Positions 43,132 to 52,827 of a stretch of 64,000 bases of DNA are shown here, piece after piece. Both the position numbers and the translations under genes were made by a program. The stretch covers positions 495,001 through 559,000 of the forward strand of contig NZ_CP147518.1 in the NCBI RefSeq assembly GCF_037201965.1, read 5' to 3'. Every line of letters begins with the position of its first letter. Position 1 is the first letter of the stretch. The DNA is from Spirosoma sp. SC4-14 (GTDB taxonomy: Bacteria > Bacteroidota > Bacteroidia > Cytophagales > Spirosomataceae). The notes below the pieces were generated by a model. It was not told the DNA's origin. It made no database searches and saw only the letters and a program-made list of their open reading frames with translations.

Positions 43132-46100
43132 ATGGAAAAACAATCTACCCACAAGGGGCTCCTTTGTAGGCGAAGGGATTCTTGTCTGCAAGAGGGGAGG
43201 CTATCCCGACAAAATACTGCGAATATCCTGCTGCTATTTTGCTTGTTGTGCTCAGTTAGCGCTTTTGCTCAGTCAAAAGTTTCTGGTAAAGTTGTTGATA
43301 GTCAGGGGTTAGCGCTGCCGGGGGTGAGTGTTTTGGTAAAAGGCACAACAACCGGTACGGTTACAGGAACCGAAGGTGGTTATACGGTGAATGTGCCAAA
43401 TGCCAATGCAACGCTGGTTTTTTCCTACATTGGCTTTACTTCGCAGGAAATACCTATCAATGGACGTTCTTCTTTAAACGTTACGCTCGCTTCAGATGAT
43501 AAAATGCTGAACGAAGTCATTGTTGTCGGTTATGGTGAACAAAAGAAAGAAACAGTAACAGGTGCCGTAGCAACTGTTAAAGGAGCTGATTTGGTAAAAT
43601 CGCCAGCGGTTAACCTAACCAACTCCATTGCTGGTCGCATGCCGGGGGTTATTGCTACGAATCGTAGTGGTGAGCCCGGTGCTGATGGGTCGGCCATTCG
43701 GATTCGGGGGTCGAATACGCTCGGTAATAACGATGCGCTGATCGTTATCGACGGGGTACCAGCACGGGCCGGTGGCATCGACCGCTTGAATCCTGCCGAT
43801 ATTGAAAGCATTTCGGTCCTGAAAGATGCATCGGCTGCCATTTATGGTTCTCGTGCAGCCAACGGCGTAATTCTGGTAACCACCAAGCGAGGAAAGACTG
43901 GTAAGCCTGAACTGTCGTATAATTTCAACCAGGGGTGGGCGCAGCCAACGGTTATTCCGAAAATGGCATCGGCGGCCGAATATGCGCAGATAAACAACGA
44001 GATTAATCTTTATAACTTAAAGCCACAGTATTGGAAAGACGCATCGGCAGCGTTTGCCTCAACAGGGAGCTATACGCTACCGGACGGAAGTATTGCCAAA
44101 GCAGCCTACACGCCCGATGAAATCAAGAAGTTTCAGGATGGTTCAGATCCCTGGAAATATCCAAATACGAACTGGTTCGACGCAGCGCTAAAACCCTGGT
44201 CGCCACAATCGCGCCATACGTTACAGCTAGTAGGTGGGAGCGAAAACGTTAAGTATCTGGTATCGGCCAATTATCAGAATCAGGATGCTTACTACAAAAA
44301 CTCGGCAACGGGCTATAAACAGTATGATTTCCGTCTGAACCTTGATGCCAAGGTTAGTAAGTATATCAATCTGGTAACGGGGGTAGTTGGTCGTCAGGAA
44401 AATCGATTTTACCCAACGGTTAGTGCTGGCTCTATCTTCCGAATGCTGATGCGGGGTTATCCAAATAAGCCTGCCTTTTGGCCAAACGGATTGCCTGCTC
44501 CCGATATTGAAAATGGTCAGCAACCTGTTCTGGTGACTACATCTGCGACGGGCTATGATAAAGACACGCGTTATTATCTGCAAAGTAATGCCAGTGTGAA
44601 CATTACAAACCCCTGGGTACCTGGCCTGAAATTAACGGGTAGTGTGGCATTGGATAAGTACATTCAGCAGGGTAAAACCTGGCAGACGCCCTGGTACGTT
44701 TATAGCTGGGATTATACATCCTACGATGCAAACAATCAGCCAATTCTGCAGCGCGTTGCCAAAGGGCCCGCACAGGCGACCCTGAACCAGTATACCAATG
44801 ATCAGTTCAACTCTCTGCTTTCGGGTATTCTGACCTACGACCACGTATTTGGTGGCAATCATGCCATTACGATACTGGGGGGTATTACGAAAGAACAATC
44901 GAACTCTAACGGATTTTCGGGATACCGGAAATATTTCGCTTCGACAGCCATCGACCAATTGTTTGCAGGCGGTAGTGCTGAAAAGAACAGCAATACCACT
45001 GCCGCCTGGGAACGGGCCCGGATGAGTTACTTCGGTCGGGCCGCCTATAACTACAAAGAGAAGTACCTGGCCGAATTCTTATGGCGTTATGATGGTTCGT
45101 ATATGTTCCCATCGAACAGCCGCTGGGGTTTCTTCCCTGGCGTAACGGCGGGGTGGCGTATCTCGGAAGAAAACTTCTTCAAGAAGAGTCTGCCAGCAAT
45201 TAGCTCACTCAAACTGCGGGCATCGTGGGGACAGTTGGGTAATGACCAGGTTTATTTCAATGGTTCGTTACGTGAATATGACTACTTGCCGACGTATGCC
45301 TACGGTGACGTAGTTAATTCGAACTGGGGTTATGTGGTTGGTAATCAGGTTGCTCAAACGCTTTATGAAAACGGCGTGCCGAATACAACCCTGACCTGGG
45401 AGGTTGCTAATAATTCCGATATTGGTTTGGAAGGTTCGGCATTGAACGGTAAGATTTTCTTCGAGTTTGACGTATTCCAGAACAAACGGTCGAACATCCT
45501 GTGGCGGAAAAGTGCTTCAATTCCGCAAACAACAGGTGCAACCTTGCCCGCTACTAACATCGGTAAAGTAAGCAACAAAGGGTATGAGTTCCGTGTCGGT
45601 TATAATGGTCAGGCTGGTGAGGTAAAGTATAGCGTTAGTGTCAACGGTGGCTACTCCAAAAATACCATTACGTTCTGGGATGAGACCCCAGGGGCACCGG
45701 AATGGCAACGTTCGACAGGTAAGCCAATCCCAACGAACGTAAACGATCCCAACCAGGCCAATGGCACGCTGATGTATCAGTACGATGGCATTTTTGCTAC
45801 GCAGGCCGATATCGATGCGAATAAAATCGATTATAGTGGGGTAGGTGCCAGCACACTGCGCCCTGGCGATATGAAGCTGAAAGACATCGATGGTAACGGG
45901 AAAATTGATGCCAATGACCGGGTTCGGGCCGATCGAAACAACCTGCCTCGTTTTCAGGGCGGTCTGAACGCAAGCATACGCTGGAAAGGCTTTGATCTGA
46001 GCGTACTGTTCCAGGCATCTGCCGGAGGACAAATCTTCCTGCAAACCGAATCGGGTACGATTGGTAACTTCTTGAAATACAATTATGATCACCGCTGGAC

Positions 46101-46437
46101 GGTCGATAATCCAAGTACGACTGATCCCCGAATCGTTGACCGGAGCAACCAGTATTTCTCGAATGGGACTACTTACTGGATGAAGAGTACTGACTACATT
46201 CGTCTGAAGAACCTGGAACTTGGCTATACGCTGCCCGGTACCATTGCTGGTAAAATTGGCCTGAGTAACCTGCGGGTTTATGTGAATGGTTTAAACCTGG
46301 CTACGTACGCGCCTGCCCTAAAAGGCATACTTGATCCTGAATCAACTAGTGGAGCTAGTTCAACGTCAAGTACGACAAATGGGCAGTACTATCCGCAGGC
46401 ACGCATTATCAATACAGGTTTGTCACTCAGTTTCTAA
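43132..46437 (+). CDS. SusC/RagA-type TonB-dependent outer-membrane transporter
   Basis: 1101 residues. A long basic N-terminus leads to a signal peptide ending in SAFAQ. A carboxypeptidase-like beta domain comes next (about 47-120; GKVVDSQGLALPGVSVLVKG), then the plug with a TonB-box-like VIVVGYGEQKKETVTGAV and the family motif DALIVIDGVPARAGGIDRLNPADIES. A 22-strand barrel follows, ending in ARIINTGLSLSF. With its SusD partner 18 bases downstream it forms a lidded nutrient importer in the outer membrane. No glycan-degrading enzyme is adjacent, so the substrate is not evident; peptides, glycans or other oligomers are possible. No anti-sigma interaction (STN) domain is seen. Confidence 0.95.
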   Translation: MEKQSTHKGLLCRRRDSCLQEGRLSRQNTANILLLFCLLCSVSAFAQSKVSGKVVDSQGLALPGVSVLVKGTTTGTVTGTEGGYTVNVPNANATLVFSYIGFTSQEIPINGRSSLNVTLASDDKMLNEVIVVGYGEQKKETVTGAVATVKGADLVKSPAVNLTNSIAGRMPGVIATNRSGEPGADGSAIRIRGSNTLGNNDALIVIDGVPARAGGIDRLNPADIESISVLKDASAAIYGSRAANGVILVTTKRGKTGKPELSYNFNQGWAQPTVIPKMASAAEYAQINNEINLYNLKPQYWKDASAAFASTGSYTLPDGSIAKAAYTPDEIKKFQDGSDPWKYPNTNWFDAALKPWSPQSRHTLQLVGGSENVKYLVSANYQNQDAYYKNSATGYKQYDFRLNLDAKVSKYINLVTGVVGRQENRFYPTVSAGSIFRMLMRGYPNKPAFWPNGLPAPDIENGQQPVLVTTSATGYDKDTRYYLQSNASVNITNPWVPGLKLTGSVALDKYIQQGKTWQTPWYVYSWDYTSYDANNQPILQRVAKGPAQATLNQYTNDQFNSLLSGILTYDHVFGGNHAITILGGITKEQSNSNGFSGYRKYFASTAIDQLFAGGSAEKNSNTTAAWERARMSYFGRAAYNYKEKYLAEFLWRYDGSYMFPSNSRWGFFPGVTAGWRISEENFFKKSLPAISSLKLRASWGQLGNDQVYFNGSLREYDYLPTYAYGDVVNSNWGYVVGNQVAQTLYENGVPNTTLTWEVANNSDIGLEGSALNGKIFFEFDVFQNKRSNILWRKSASIPQTTGATLPATNIGKVSNKGYEFRVGYNGQAGEVKYSVSVNGGYSKNTITFWDETPGAPEWQRSTGKPIPTNVNDPNQANGTLMYQYDGIFATQADIDANKIDYSGVGASTLRPGDMKLKDIDGNGKIDANDRVRADRNNLPRFQGGLNASIRWKGFDLSVLFQASAGGQIFLQTESGTIGNFLKYNYDHRWTVDNPSTTDPRIVDRSNQYFSNGTTYWMKSTDYIRLKNLELGYTLPGTIAGKIGLSNLRVYVNGLNLATYAPALKGILDPESTSGASSTSSTTNGQYYPQARIINTGLSLSF

Positions 46438-46455
46438 ACGATTAATCTGAACAGT

Positions 46456-48309
46456 ATGAAGTATATTCTAAAATGCCTGGCGTTTGGCCTTTTTCTTGGC
46501 GTGACGCTGGTAGGTTGTAATTCCGACTTTCTGAACACAAAGCCACTCGATAAGGTGTCGGGCGACGCTGTCTGGTCGGACGCAGCGCTGTCAGAAGCGT
46601 TTGTGACGGATGTTTACAACGGTTTGCGTGATGGTATTCTGGACCAGATGAGCTTCGATTGCCAGACCGATAACGCACTCTACAGCTTCGGTAAGCAGGA
46701 TGTAAACGAAGCCAACGTGAGCCCATCGAATTTGGGAACAATCAAAAGCACGATGGAATGGAGCGCCATGTATCAGCGCATTCGGGCGGCCAATATCGCT
46801 CTGGCGAATCTGGCCAAGCCTAAGTTCGACAATACAAATGGCATCGCTGACCGCATGAAAGGCGAAATGTATTTCCTGCGTGGTTACTACTACAATCAGT
46901 TGCTACGTTATTACGGCGGTGTACCACTCATTAAATCGGCGTATACACTGAATGAAGGCGATTTTACGATTGCCCGGAATACGTATGAAGAGTGTGTCAA
47001 CTCTATTGTTAGCGATCTGGATTCGGCCGCTATCCTGCTGAAGGGCAAAACATTGGCAGCGGGTCGGGCAACCATGGGAGCAGCTATGGCGCTCAAAGCC
47101 CGTGTATTGCTGTATGCGGCTAGTGATCTGCACGATATTCCGACGGCTAAAGCCAAATCGAGCGTGATCGCCAGCTTCTCGAATCCCGAACTGCTGGGTT
47201 ATGTAAGTGGCGACCGGACCGCCCGCTGGCAAAAAGCAAAAGATGCCGCGAAGGCAGTTATGGACCTGAATCAATATGGCTACAAGCTCAATCTGGCAGC
47301 GCCGGTATCACCCACAGAAGGTCAACAGAACTACCTCAACTTATCGCTGTCGCGCAATGGTGGCGAAGCCGACGGTATTTTCCTGAAATACTACATTCGG
47401 GTATCGGCCGACGACTGGGGTTCGTGGTATCCACGTAACAATATGCCCAATGGCTATCATGGCTGGACATCCAGTGAACCAACCCAGCAACTCGTCGATA
47501 GTTATGAGATGATGGACGGTACGAAGTTCGACTGGAAGAATCCAACCCATGCATCTGCGCCCTACGAAAACCGCGATCCTCGTTTCTATATGTCCATTCT
47601 GTATGATGGCGCACAGTGGAAACCCCGCACGCCCGACGGAGCAGGTATCGACCCGGCTGGACAAATTCAGATGGGCTTTTATGAAACCGGAACAGGTGGC
47701 GGTACCGTTACACCCTACGCTGGACTGGACACGCGCAACAGCACCATCGAAAACTGGAATGGTACCTGGACCGGCTATGGTATTCGGAAGTTTATGGACC
47801 CCGACCCAACGCTGGTCGATATGAATACACGTCAGGAAGTGCCATCGATTCAGATTCGCTACACGGAGGTAGTACTGAACTACGCCGAAGCCTGTATGGC
47901 ACTGGGGCAGGATGAGGAAGCCAAAACCTGGATCAACCGGGTACGGTTCCGGGCCGGTATGCCCGCCATGACCGAAACGGGAGCCGCCCTGATGACCCGT
48001 TATCAGAACGAACGGAACATCGAAATGCTCTTTGAAGACCAGCGGTTTTATGATGTTCGTCGTTGGATGATAGCACCACAAGCGCTGGGACAACAGGCGA
48101 AAATTATTGTGATAGCAGGGAAACTTAAACCTGGTAAGACGGTGACGACGTATAAGTATAGTAAAGACAACTACACCTATACGTACAGTGTACAGGATCT
48201 GGGAACGGGTAAGGAAAACCGGAAGTGGAACGATAAAATTTACTTCCTGCCTATTAGCCGCGACGAAATTAACCGCAATAGTAAGCTGATTCAGAACCCT
48301 GGCTACTAG
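46456..48309 (+). CDS. SusD/RagB-type nutrient-binding lipoprotein
   Basis: 617 residues with a lipoprotein signal (lipobox LVGC, Cys22) followed by the family start SDFLNTKPLDKVSGDAVWSD. Helical TPR-like repeats form the body (MKGEMYFLRGYYYNQLLRYYGGVPL is characteristic), and the C-terminus has the FEDQRFYDVRRWMI segment. It forms the hinged lid over SusC. Residues selecting the ligand cannot be read from sequence. A hairpin at 48326-48370 and a T-tailed hairpin at 48390-48426 end the pair. Confidence 0.95.
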   Translation: MKYILKCLAFGLFLGVTLVGCNSDFLNTKPLDKVSGDAVWSDAALSEAFVTDVYNGLRDGILDQMSFDCQTDNALYSFGKQDVNEANVSPSNLGTIKSTMEWSAMYQRIRAANIALANLAKPKFDNTNGIADRMKGEMYFLRGYYYNQLLRYYGGVPLIKSAYTLNEGDFTIARNTYEECVNSIVSDLDSAAILLKGKTLAAGRATMGAAMALKARVLLYAASDLHDIPTAKAKSSVIASFSNPELLGYVSGDRTARWQKAKDAAKAVMDLNQYGYKLNLAAPVSPTEGQQNYLNLSLSRNGGEADGIFLKYYIRVSADDWGSWYPRNNMPNGYHGWTSSEPTQQLVDSYEMMDGTKFDWKNPTHASAPYENRDPRFYMSILYDGAQWKPRTPDGAGIDPAGQIQMGFYETGTGGGTVTPYAGLDTRNSTIENWNGTWTGYGIRKFMDPDPTLVDMNTRQEVPSIQIRYTEVVLNYAEACMALGQDEEAKTWINRVRFRAGMPAMTETGAALMTRYQNERNIEMLFEDQRFYDVRRWMIAPQALGQQAKIIVIAGKLKPGKTVTTYKYSKDNYTYTYSVQDLGTGKENRKWNDKIYFLPISRDEINRNSKLIQNPGY

Positions 48310-48325
48310 TTATGAACTACTGGGC

Positions 48326-48370
48326 ATTAGTCAGTCGTCAGTAGCGCTTTGTTAATGACGACTGACTAAT
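48326..48370 (+). repeat. Inverted repeat after susD
   Basis: ATTAGTCAGTCGTCA (48326-48340) pairs perfectly with 48356-48370. It is not followed by a T tract and lies just before the true terminator; it may protect the mRNA end. Confidence 0.65.
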
Positions 48371-48389
48371 CCCAACGCTGTTTTTTGAA

Positions 48390-48426
48390 AATGTCAGTGC
48401 CTGCCTGTTGGGTACTGACATTTTTT
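48390..48426 (+). terminator. Terminator of the susCD operon
   Basis: AATGTCAGT (48390-48398) pairs with ACTGACATT (48414-48422) and runs into a T tract. Confidence 0.75.
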
Positions 48427-48446
48427 AGTTTTATTTTTAAGTACTT

Positions 48447-51400
48447 ATGCCTGGAACCTTGCCGTACACGACCTCAATTGTTGCCTCCACCATTCTGCTG
48501 GCCGGAGTTTTACTAGTGGCTGGTTGTACTCATGCCCCTACCGATAAAACCGAAGCCAACCAGGAGCCTCCGCTATTTACGGTATTACCTGCCGAAAAAA
48601 CCAATATTGATTTTAACAATGTACTGAACGAAGGCCTCAACACAAACGTGCTGATGTATGAGTACTTCTATAATGGTGGTGGGGTGGCTGTTGGCGACCT
48701 GAATGGCGATGGATTAGACGATATTTACTTTAGTGGCAACATGGTGCCTAATCAGTTGTACATCAACGAAGGCAACATGAAATTCAAAAACGTTACGGCA
48801 ACAGCGGGCGTTGCCGGACGCGAAGGACCCTGGCGAACCGGCACGTCGATGGCCGATGTCAATGGCGATGGGCGGCTCGATTTGTTTGTCTGTTATTCGG
48901 GCAGTTTACCTCCTCAGAAACGCGTTCCACAACTATTCATCAACGACGGCTCCGATGCGCAGGGGGTTCCCCATTTTTCGGAGCAGACCGCACAATGGGG
49001 TTTAGATCGCCCTGGTCAGACCACACAGGCCACTTTTTTCGATTACGACCGCGATGGTGACCTGGACCTGTTTCTCCTCAATCATAATCCCCGACTGTTG
49101 CCCGTACTCGATCCGGGACCAACGGCGGCTCTATTGGCACAAAGTAACCCCGAAATTGGCGTTCGCTTGCTCAGAAATATGGGCAACCGGTTCGACGACG
49201 TTACTGAACGTTCGGGATTGAGCAGTTCGGTACTGAGCTATGGGCTTGGCCTGGGTATTTCTGACCTGAATGGCGATGGCTGGCCTGATCTATACATTTC
49301 CAACGATTATACCATTCCCGATTACCTGTACCTAAACAATCACGACGATCGGGGAAATGGACCAACTTTCACGAATCAACTCGCAAATACTATTAACCAT
49401 ACGTCCCATTTTTCGATGGGCAATGATGTGGCCGATGTCAATAACGATGCCCTGCCCGACATTCTGACGCTCGATATGTTGCCCGAAGATAACCGGCGGC
49501 AGAAACTCCTGATGGCTCCTGATAACTACGAAAAGTTCGATCTGGCCGTTTCGTCGGGCTTCTACTATCAGCATATGCGGAATATGCTGCAAATTAATGA
49601 AGGAAGCCCCGCTGCCCCCAAAGGGGGAGCCAGAAGTGTTAGTCAAACTCCGCCTTTGGGGGCAGCGGGACTTCACTTTTCTGAAATTGGCCAACTAGCC
49701 GGTATTTCAAATACCGACTGGAGCTGGGCTCCGCTGCTGGCCGATTATGATAACGATGGCTGGAAAGATCTGTACATCACAAACGGGTATGTTCGGGATT
49801 ATACTAATCAGGACTTTCTGAAGTTTATGACCGATTACATGCAGAACCGACCTGCCAACTTCAGCCGCGAAGATGTGCTGGAACTCGTTCATAAAATACC
49901 TTCATCGAATGTAGCGAACTACATGTTTCGTAATCGGGGAGGGGATGCGTCGGGCGAAATAACCTTTGCCAACGTAGGAGCTGCCTGGGGATTGACACAA
50001 ACCTCCAACAGTACCGGCGCTGCCTATGCCGACCTCGACAATGATGGTGACCTGGATCTGATCGTCAACAATACCAATCAGCCCGCTTTCATCTTTCAGA
50101 ACGAAACCAATAAAGAGCGCAAATACCATTATCTGTCCGTAAAGCTCATTGGAGCTGGTGCCAATACACAGGGAGTAGGTGCAAAAGTGACGATCTATCA
50201 GGCCGGGAAACAGCAATATCTGGAACAAATGCCTACCCGCGGCTATCAGTCGAGTGTGTCGCCCAAACTGCACTTTGGGTTAGGGGCATCGGAGCGCATT
50301 GATTCGCTCCGAATCGTTTGGCCAACCGGTAAACAGCAGGTGCTCCAGAATCCGAAAGCCGACCAACTGCTTACTCTACAGGAAAAAGATGCCCATCTGG
50401 CGTATCGCACTCCGCTGGCTGCGCCCGCCTTGTTTCAGCCCGTAAAGTCGCCCATTGCATTTGCTGACCCCGTCAATCCGGTCAACGATTTTAAACGCCA
50501 GACGCTGCTGGTCAATGCGCAGTCATTCAACGGCCCCTGTTTAGTGAAAGCCGATGTCAATGGCGACGGGCTCGATGATATTTATGCTGGCGGTAGCAGC
50601 GATCAGGCTGGGGCTTTATTCATTCAGCAGCGCAACGGACAGTTTAGCCAGTCGGCGCAGCCCGCGTTCGATAGCGATAAGGCTTTCAACGATGCCGATG
50701 CGGTGTTCTTCGATGTGAATGCCGACGGTGCTATGGACCTGTACGTTTGTAGCGGTTATTATGGTAATCTGACTCTCGGTGACCCACTTCTGCAGGACCG
50801 ATTGTATCTGAACGATGGAAAAGGTCATTTTACGAAAACAACTGGAGCACTGCCGTCCATGCAGACCAGTGCTGCCTGCGTTCGGATAATGGATGTGAAC
50901 AGCGACGGGCGCCCCGATTTGTTTATTGGTGGGCGCGTAGTGCCGGGTCGGTATCCGGAGACGCCACGGAGCTATTTGCTTATCAACGATGGGCAGGGGA
51001 ATCAGCCGCATTTTAGCGATAAAACCAGTCAGCTTGCACCAATGGTTTCGCAGATCGGGATGGTAACCGATGCGGCCTGGACCGACCTCAATGCTGACCG
51101 GAAGCCTGAGCTAGTGGTTGTTGGCGAATGGATGCCCATAACAGTATTGAGCCTCGATAAGGGTAAGCTAACCGATCAGACAACGAATTTTCTGGAAAAA
51201 GAATACCGGGGCTGGTGGAACAAACTGCTGGTCGATGATGTCAACGGCGATGGACGACCCGATCTGATGGTTGGTAATCTGGGATTAAACACCCAATGCC
51301 GCGCCAGCGATCAGGAACCGGCTGAACTGTACTACAAAGATTTTGACAGCAATGGTAAAATAGATCCGATTCTGTGTCTCTACGTCCAGGGCAAAAGCTA

Positions 51401-51905
51401 CCCACACGCAACCCGCGACGAACTGCTCGAACAGCTAGGTATGTTGCGCCACCGGTTCACAAATTATGACAGCTACTCGAACGCAACGCTAACCGATGTT
51501 TTCACGGCTGAGGAGTTGAACAATACACCTAAACTAACGGCCAATATCTTCCAGACGGTTTTACTCGCCAGCAAACCTACAGGAAAGTTGGCCGAAAAAC
51601 CATTGCCATTGGCTGTCCAGAACGCACCTATTTTCACCATTACCTCGCTCGATTATGACCGCGACGGTCACAAAGATTTGTTGTTATGTGGCAACACAAG
51701 GCAGGTTCGGCTGCGATTTGGGCGGTCGGACGCCAACGCTGGTTTGTTGCTGAAAGGCGATGGTAAGGGAAGTTTCACGGCAGTGCCGCAACGTCAATCT
51801 GGTTTTCGGCTAGCTGGCGATGTAAGGGCTGTTTTGCCGATTGGCAATGAACTGTTGTTTGGTATAAACCAGCAACCCTTGCAGGCTTATATGAGTCAAA
51901 AGTAG
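48447..51905 (+). CDS. FG-GAP/VCBS repeat lipoprotein with UnbV domain (CRTAC1 family)
   Basis: 1152 residues, lipobox VAGC (Cys27). Multiple FG-GAP repeats with Ca-binding loops of DxNxDGxxD type (DLNGDGLDDIYF, DVNGDGRLDLFV, DYDRDGDLDLFL, DYDNDGWKDLYI) build one or two beta-propellers. An ASPIC/UnbV domain lies in the middle (near 560-640; LIGAGANTQGVGAKVTIYQ, PTRGYQSSVSPKLHFGLG), and a second propeller follows. Such lipoproteins often accompany SusCD pairs, as here, and are probably surface glycan- or ligand-binding proteins. An in-frame palindromic insertion of about 24 codons at 49603-49674 interrupts one repeat. No enzymatic site is visible. Confidence 0.9.
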   Translation: MPGTLPYTTSIVASTILLAGVLLVAGCTHAPTDKTEANQEPPLFTVLPAEKTNIDFNNVLNEGLNTNVLMYEYFYNGGGVAVGDLNGDGLDDIYFSGNMVPNQLYINEGNMKFKNVTATAGVAGREGPWRTGTSMADVNGDGRLDLFVCYSGSLPPQKRVPQLFINDGSDAQGVPHFSEQTAQWGLDRPGQTTQATFFDYDRDGDLDLFLLNHNPRLLPVLDPGPTAALLAQSNPEIGVRLLRNMGNRFDDVTERSGLSSSVLSYGLGLGISDLNGDGWPDLYISNDYTIPDYLYLNNHDDRGNGPTFTNQLANTINHTSHFSMGNDVADVNNDALPDILTLDMLPEDNRRQKLLMAPDNYEKFDLAVSSGFYYQHMRNMLQINEGSPAAPKGGARSVSQTPPLGAAGLHFSEIGQLAGISNTDWSWAPLLADYDNDGWKDLYITNGYVRDYTNQDFLKFMTDYMQNRPANFSREDVLELVHKIPSSNVANYMFRNRGGDASGEITFANVGAAWGLTQTSNSTGAAYADLDNDGDLDLIVNNTNQPAFIFQNETNKERKYHYLSVKLIGAGANTQGVGAKVTIYQAGKQQYLEQMPTRGYQSSVSPKLHFGLGASERIDSLRIVWPTGKQQVLQNPKADQLLTLQEKDAHLAYRTPLAAPALFQPVKSPIAFADPVNPVNDFKRQTLLVNAQSFNGPCLVKADVNGDGLDDIYAGGSSDQAGALFIQQRNGQFSQSAQPAFDSDKAFNDADAVFFDVNADGAMDLYVCSGYYGNLTLGDPLLQDRLYLNDGKGHFTKTTGALPSMQTSAACVRIMDVNSDGRPDLFIGGRVVPGRYPETPRSYLLINDGQGNQPHFSDKTSQLAPMVSQIGMVTDAAWTDLNADRKPELVVVGEWMPITVLSLDKGKLTDQTTNFLEKEYRGWWNKLLVDDVNGDGRPDLMVGNLGLNTQCRASDQEPAELYYKDFDSNGKIDPILCLYVQGKSYPHATRDELLEQLGMLRHRFTNYDSYSNATLTDVFTAEELNNTPKLTANIFQTVLLASKPTGKLAEKPLPLAVQNAPIFTITSLDYDRDGHKDLLLCGNTRQVRLRFGRSDANAGLLLKGDGKGSFTAVPQRQSGFRLAGDVRAVLPIGNELLFGINQQPLQAYMSQK
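49603..49674. repeat. Palindromic repeat inserted in frame in the FG-GAP lipoprotein gene
   Basis: GAAGCCCCGCTGCCCCCAAA (start of the left arm, 49603-49624) pairs with 49653-49674, one wobble in 22 positions, around a 28-base centre. The span is 72 bases, 24 codons, with no stop. It encodes Pro/Ala/Gly-rich residues (SPAAPKGGARS, then TPPLGAAG) between NMLQINEG and LHFSEIGQ, which would be nearly contiguous in a normal FG-GAP repeat. The GC content is well above the flanks. This looks like a mobile palindromic element tolerated in a surface loop. Confidence 0.75.
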
Positions 51906-51929
51906 TAAGGTGTTGATTTTCTGTCGTTT

Positions 51930-51968
51930 AACCCTAAAAGGTTTCAAAAACCTTTTAGGGTTTTTTTT
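51930..51968 (+). terminator. Terminator of the FG-GAP lipoprotein gene
   Basis: AACCCTAAAAGGTTT (51930-51944) pairs with AAACCTTTTAGGGTT (51948-51962) around CAA, with an eight-T run. The core is the same as in the 33739-33771 hairpin. Confidence 0.85.
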
Positions 51969-52080
51969 CTGCCAATGACAAATACCCAGTTACCAGCCAC
52001 GGATTAAAAGTTAATTTTAACATAATCGTTACTCCGCTAGTTTATTTCGGTCAGTACGATTACTCTTATTCCGTACACAA

Positions 52081-52827
52081 GTGGCCACCATTCCAGAATT
52101 AGTTAGAAAGTTTGCTCTGATTGCAGGGCTAATGAGCATCGGATTATCGGTTTGCAGAGCACAGATTCCTGCTTCCGAATGGCCCGATCAGCCAGAGATT
52201 TATTTCCCACAGGCCCCAACGCCTGGTAAGTGGCGAAAATCGATTGGTGCCGTTTTTACAACCACCCCTCCCGAACTTACCGAAGAAATTCGGGTAAGTG
52301 TTCCGGCTATTGATTTCAATGTGCAACGAGGGCTGACAAAGCATTTGTTTGTGGTTAGTCGGCTCCAATCGCAGATCGTGCAAAGCAACCTGGGGCTGGG
52401 GCTACGCTGGGCAACGCCATTAACCGATCGGTTGTATATGTCTGCCGGCTATGACCTGACGGCCTGGTTTGGTGCCCTGAAAATTAAGGACGTTTTCAAC
52501 AGCCAGGCCTATGGTATAGAAACGTTTCCGAACCTGTCGGTAGGATACCGATTGACCCGCGATCTGGAACTGACCGTGAAAGCCGAAGCAATTATGGATT
52601 TGTACTACCGATCGAAGGTTGGAAATCTGGCGGTTGTCTACGATCGACGACAGGTAAATGGCGTTGCTTTCACAATCATTCTCGAACAGCCTTTTTATAA
52701 GAATCACCATGTTTCGGCTGGTTTCCGGGCTGCTTATTCCAATTTCAATTGGCAGCTTTGGTCGCTCTACGACACCTTTGATCGTAATCTGTTTTATCCA
52801 CAACTTATTTTTGGCTTTATCCTGTGA
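52081..52827 (+). CDS. Predicted outer-membrane beta-barrel protein, unknown family
   Basis: 248 residues from a GTG start, which gives a full signal peptide (LIAGLMSIGLSVCRAQ); the next ATG would cut it. The mature part alternates short strands with aromatic ends (LGLGLRWATPLTDRLYMSAGYDL, NLSVGYRLTRDLELTVKAEA) and finishes FYPQLIFGFIL, with a terminal hydrophobic strand typical of barrels. No family recognised. Its stop overlaps the start of the glycerophosphodiesterase gene (GTGA), so the two are translationally coupled. Confidence 0.72.
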   Translation: MATIPELVRKFALIAGLMSIGLSVCRAQIPASEWPDQPEIYFPQAPTPGKWRKSIGAVFTTTPPELTEEIRVSVPAIDFNVQRGLTKHLFVVSRLQSQIVQSNLGLGLRWATPLTDRLYMSAGYDLTAWFGALKIKDVFNSQAYGIETFPNLSVGYRLTRDLELTVKAEAIMDLYYRSKVGNLAVVYDRRQVNGVAFTIILEQPFYKNHHVSAGFRAAYSNFNWQLWSLYDTFDRNLFYPQLIFGFIL

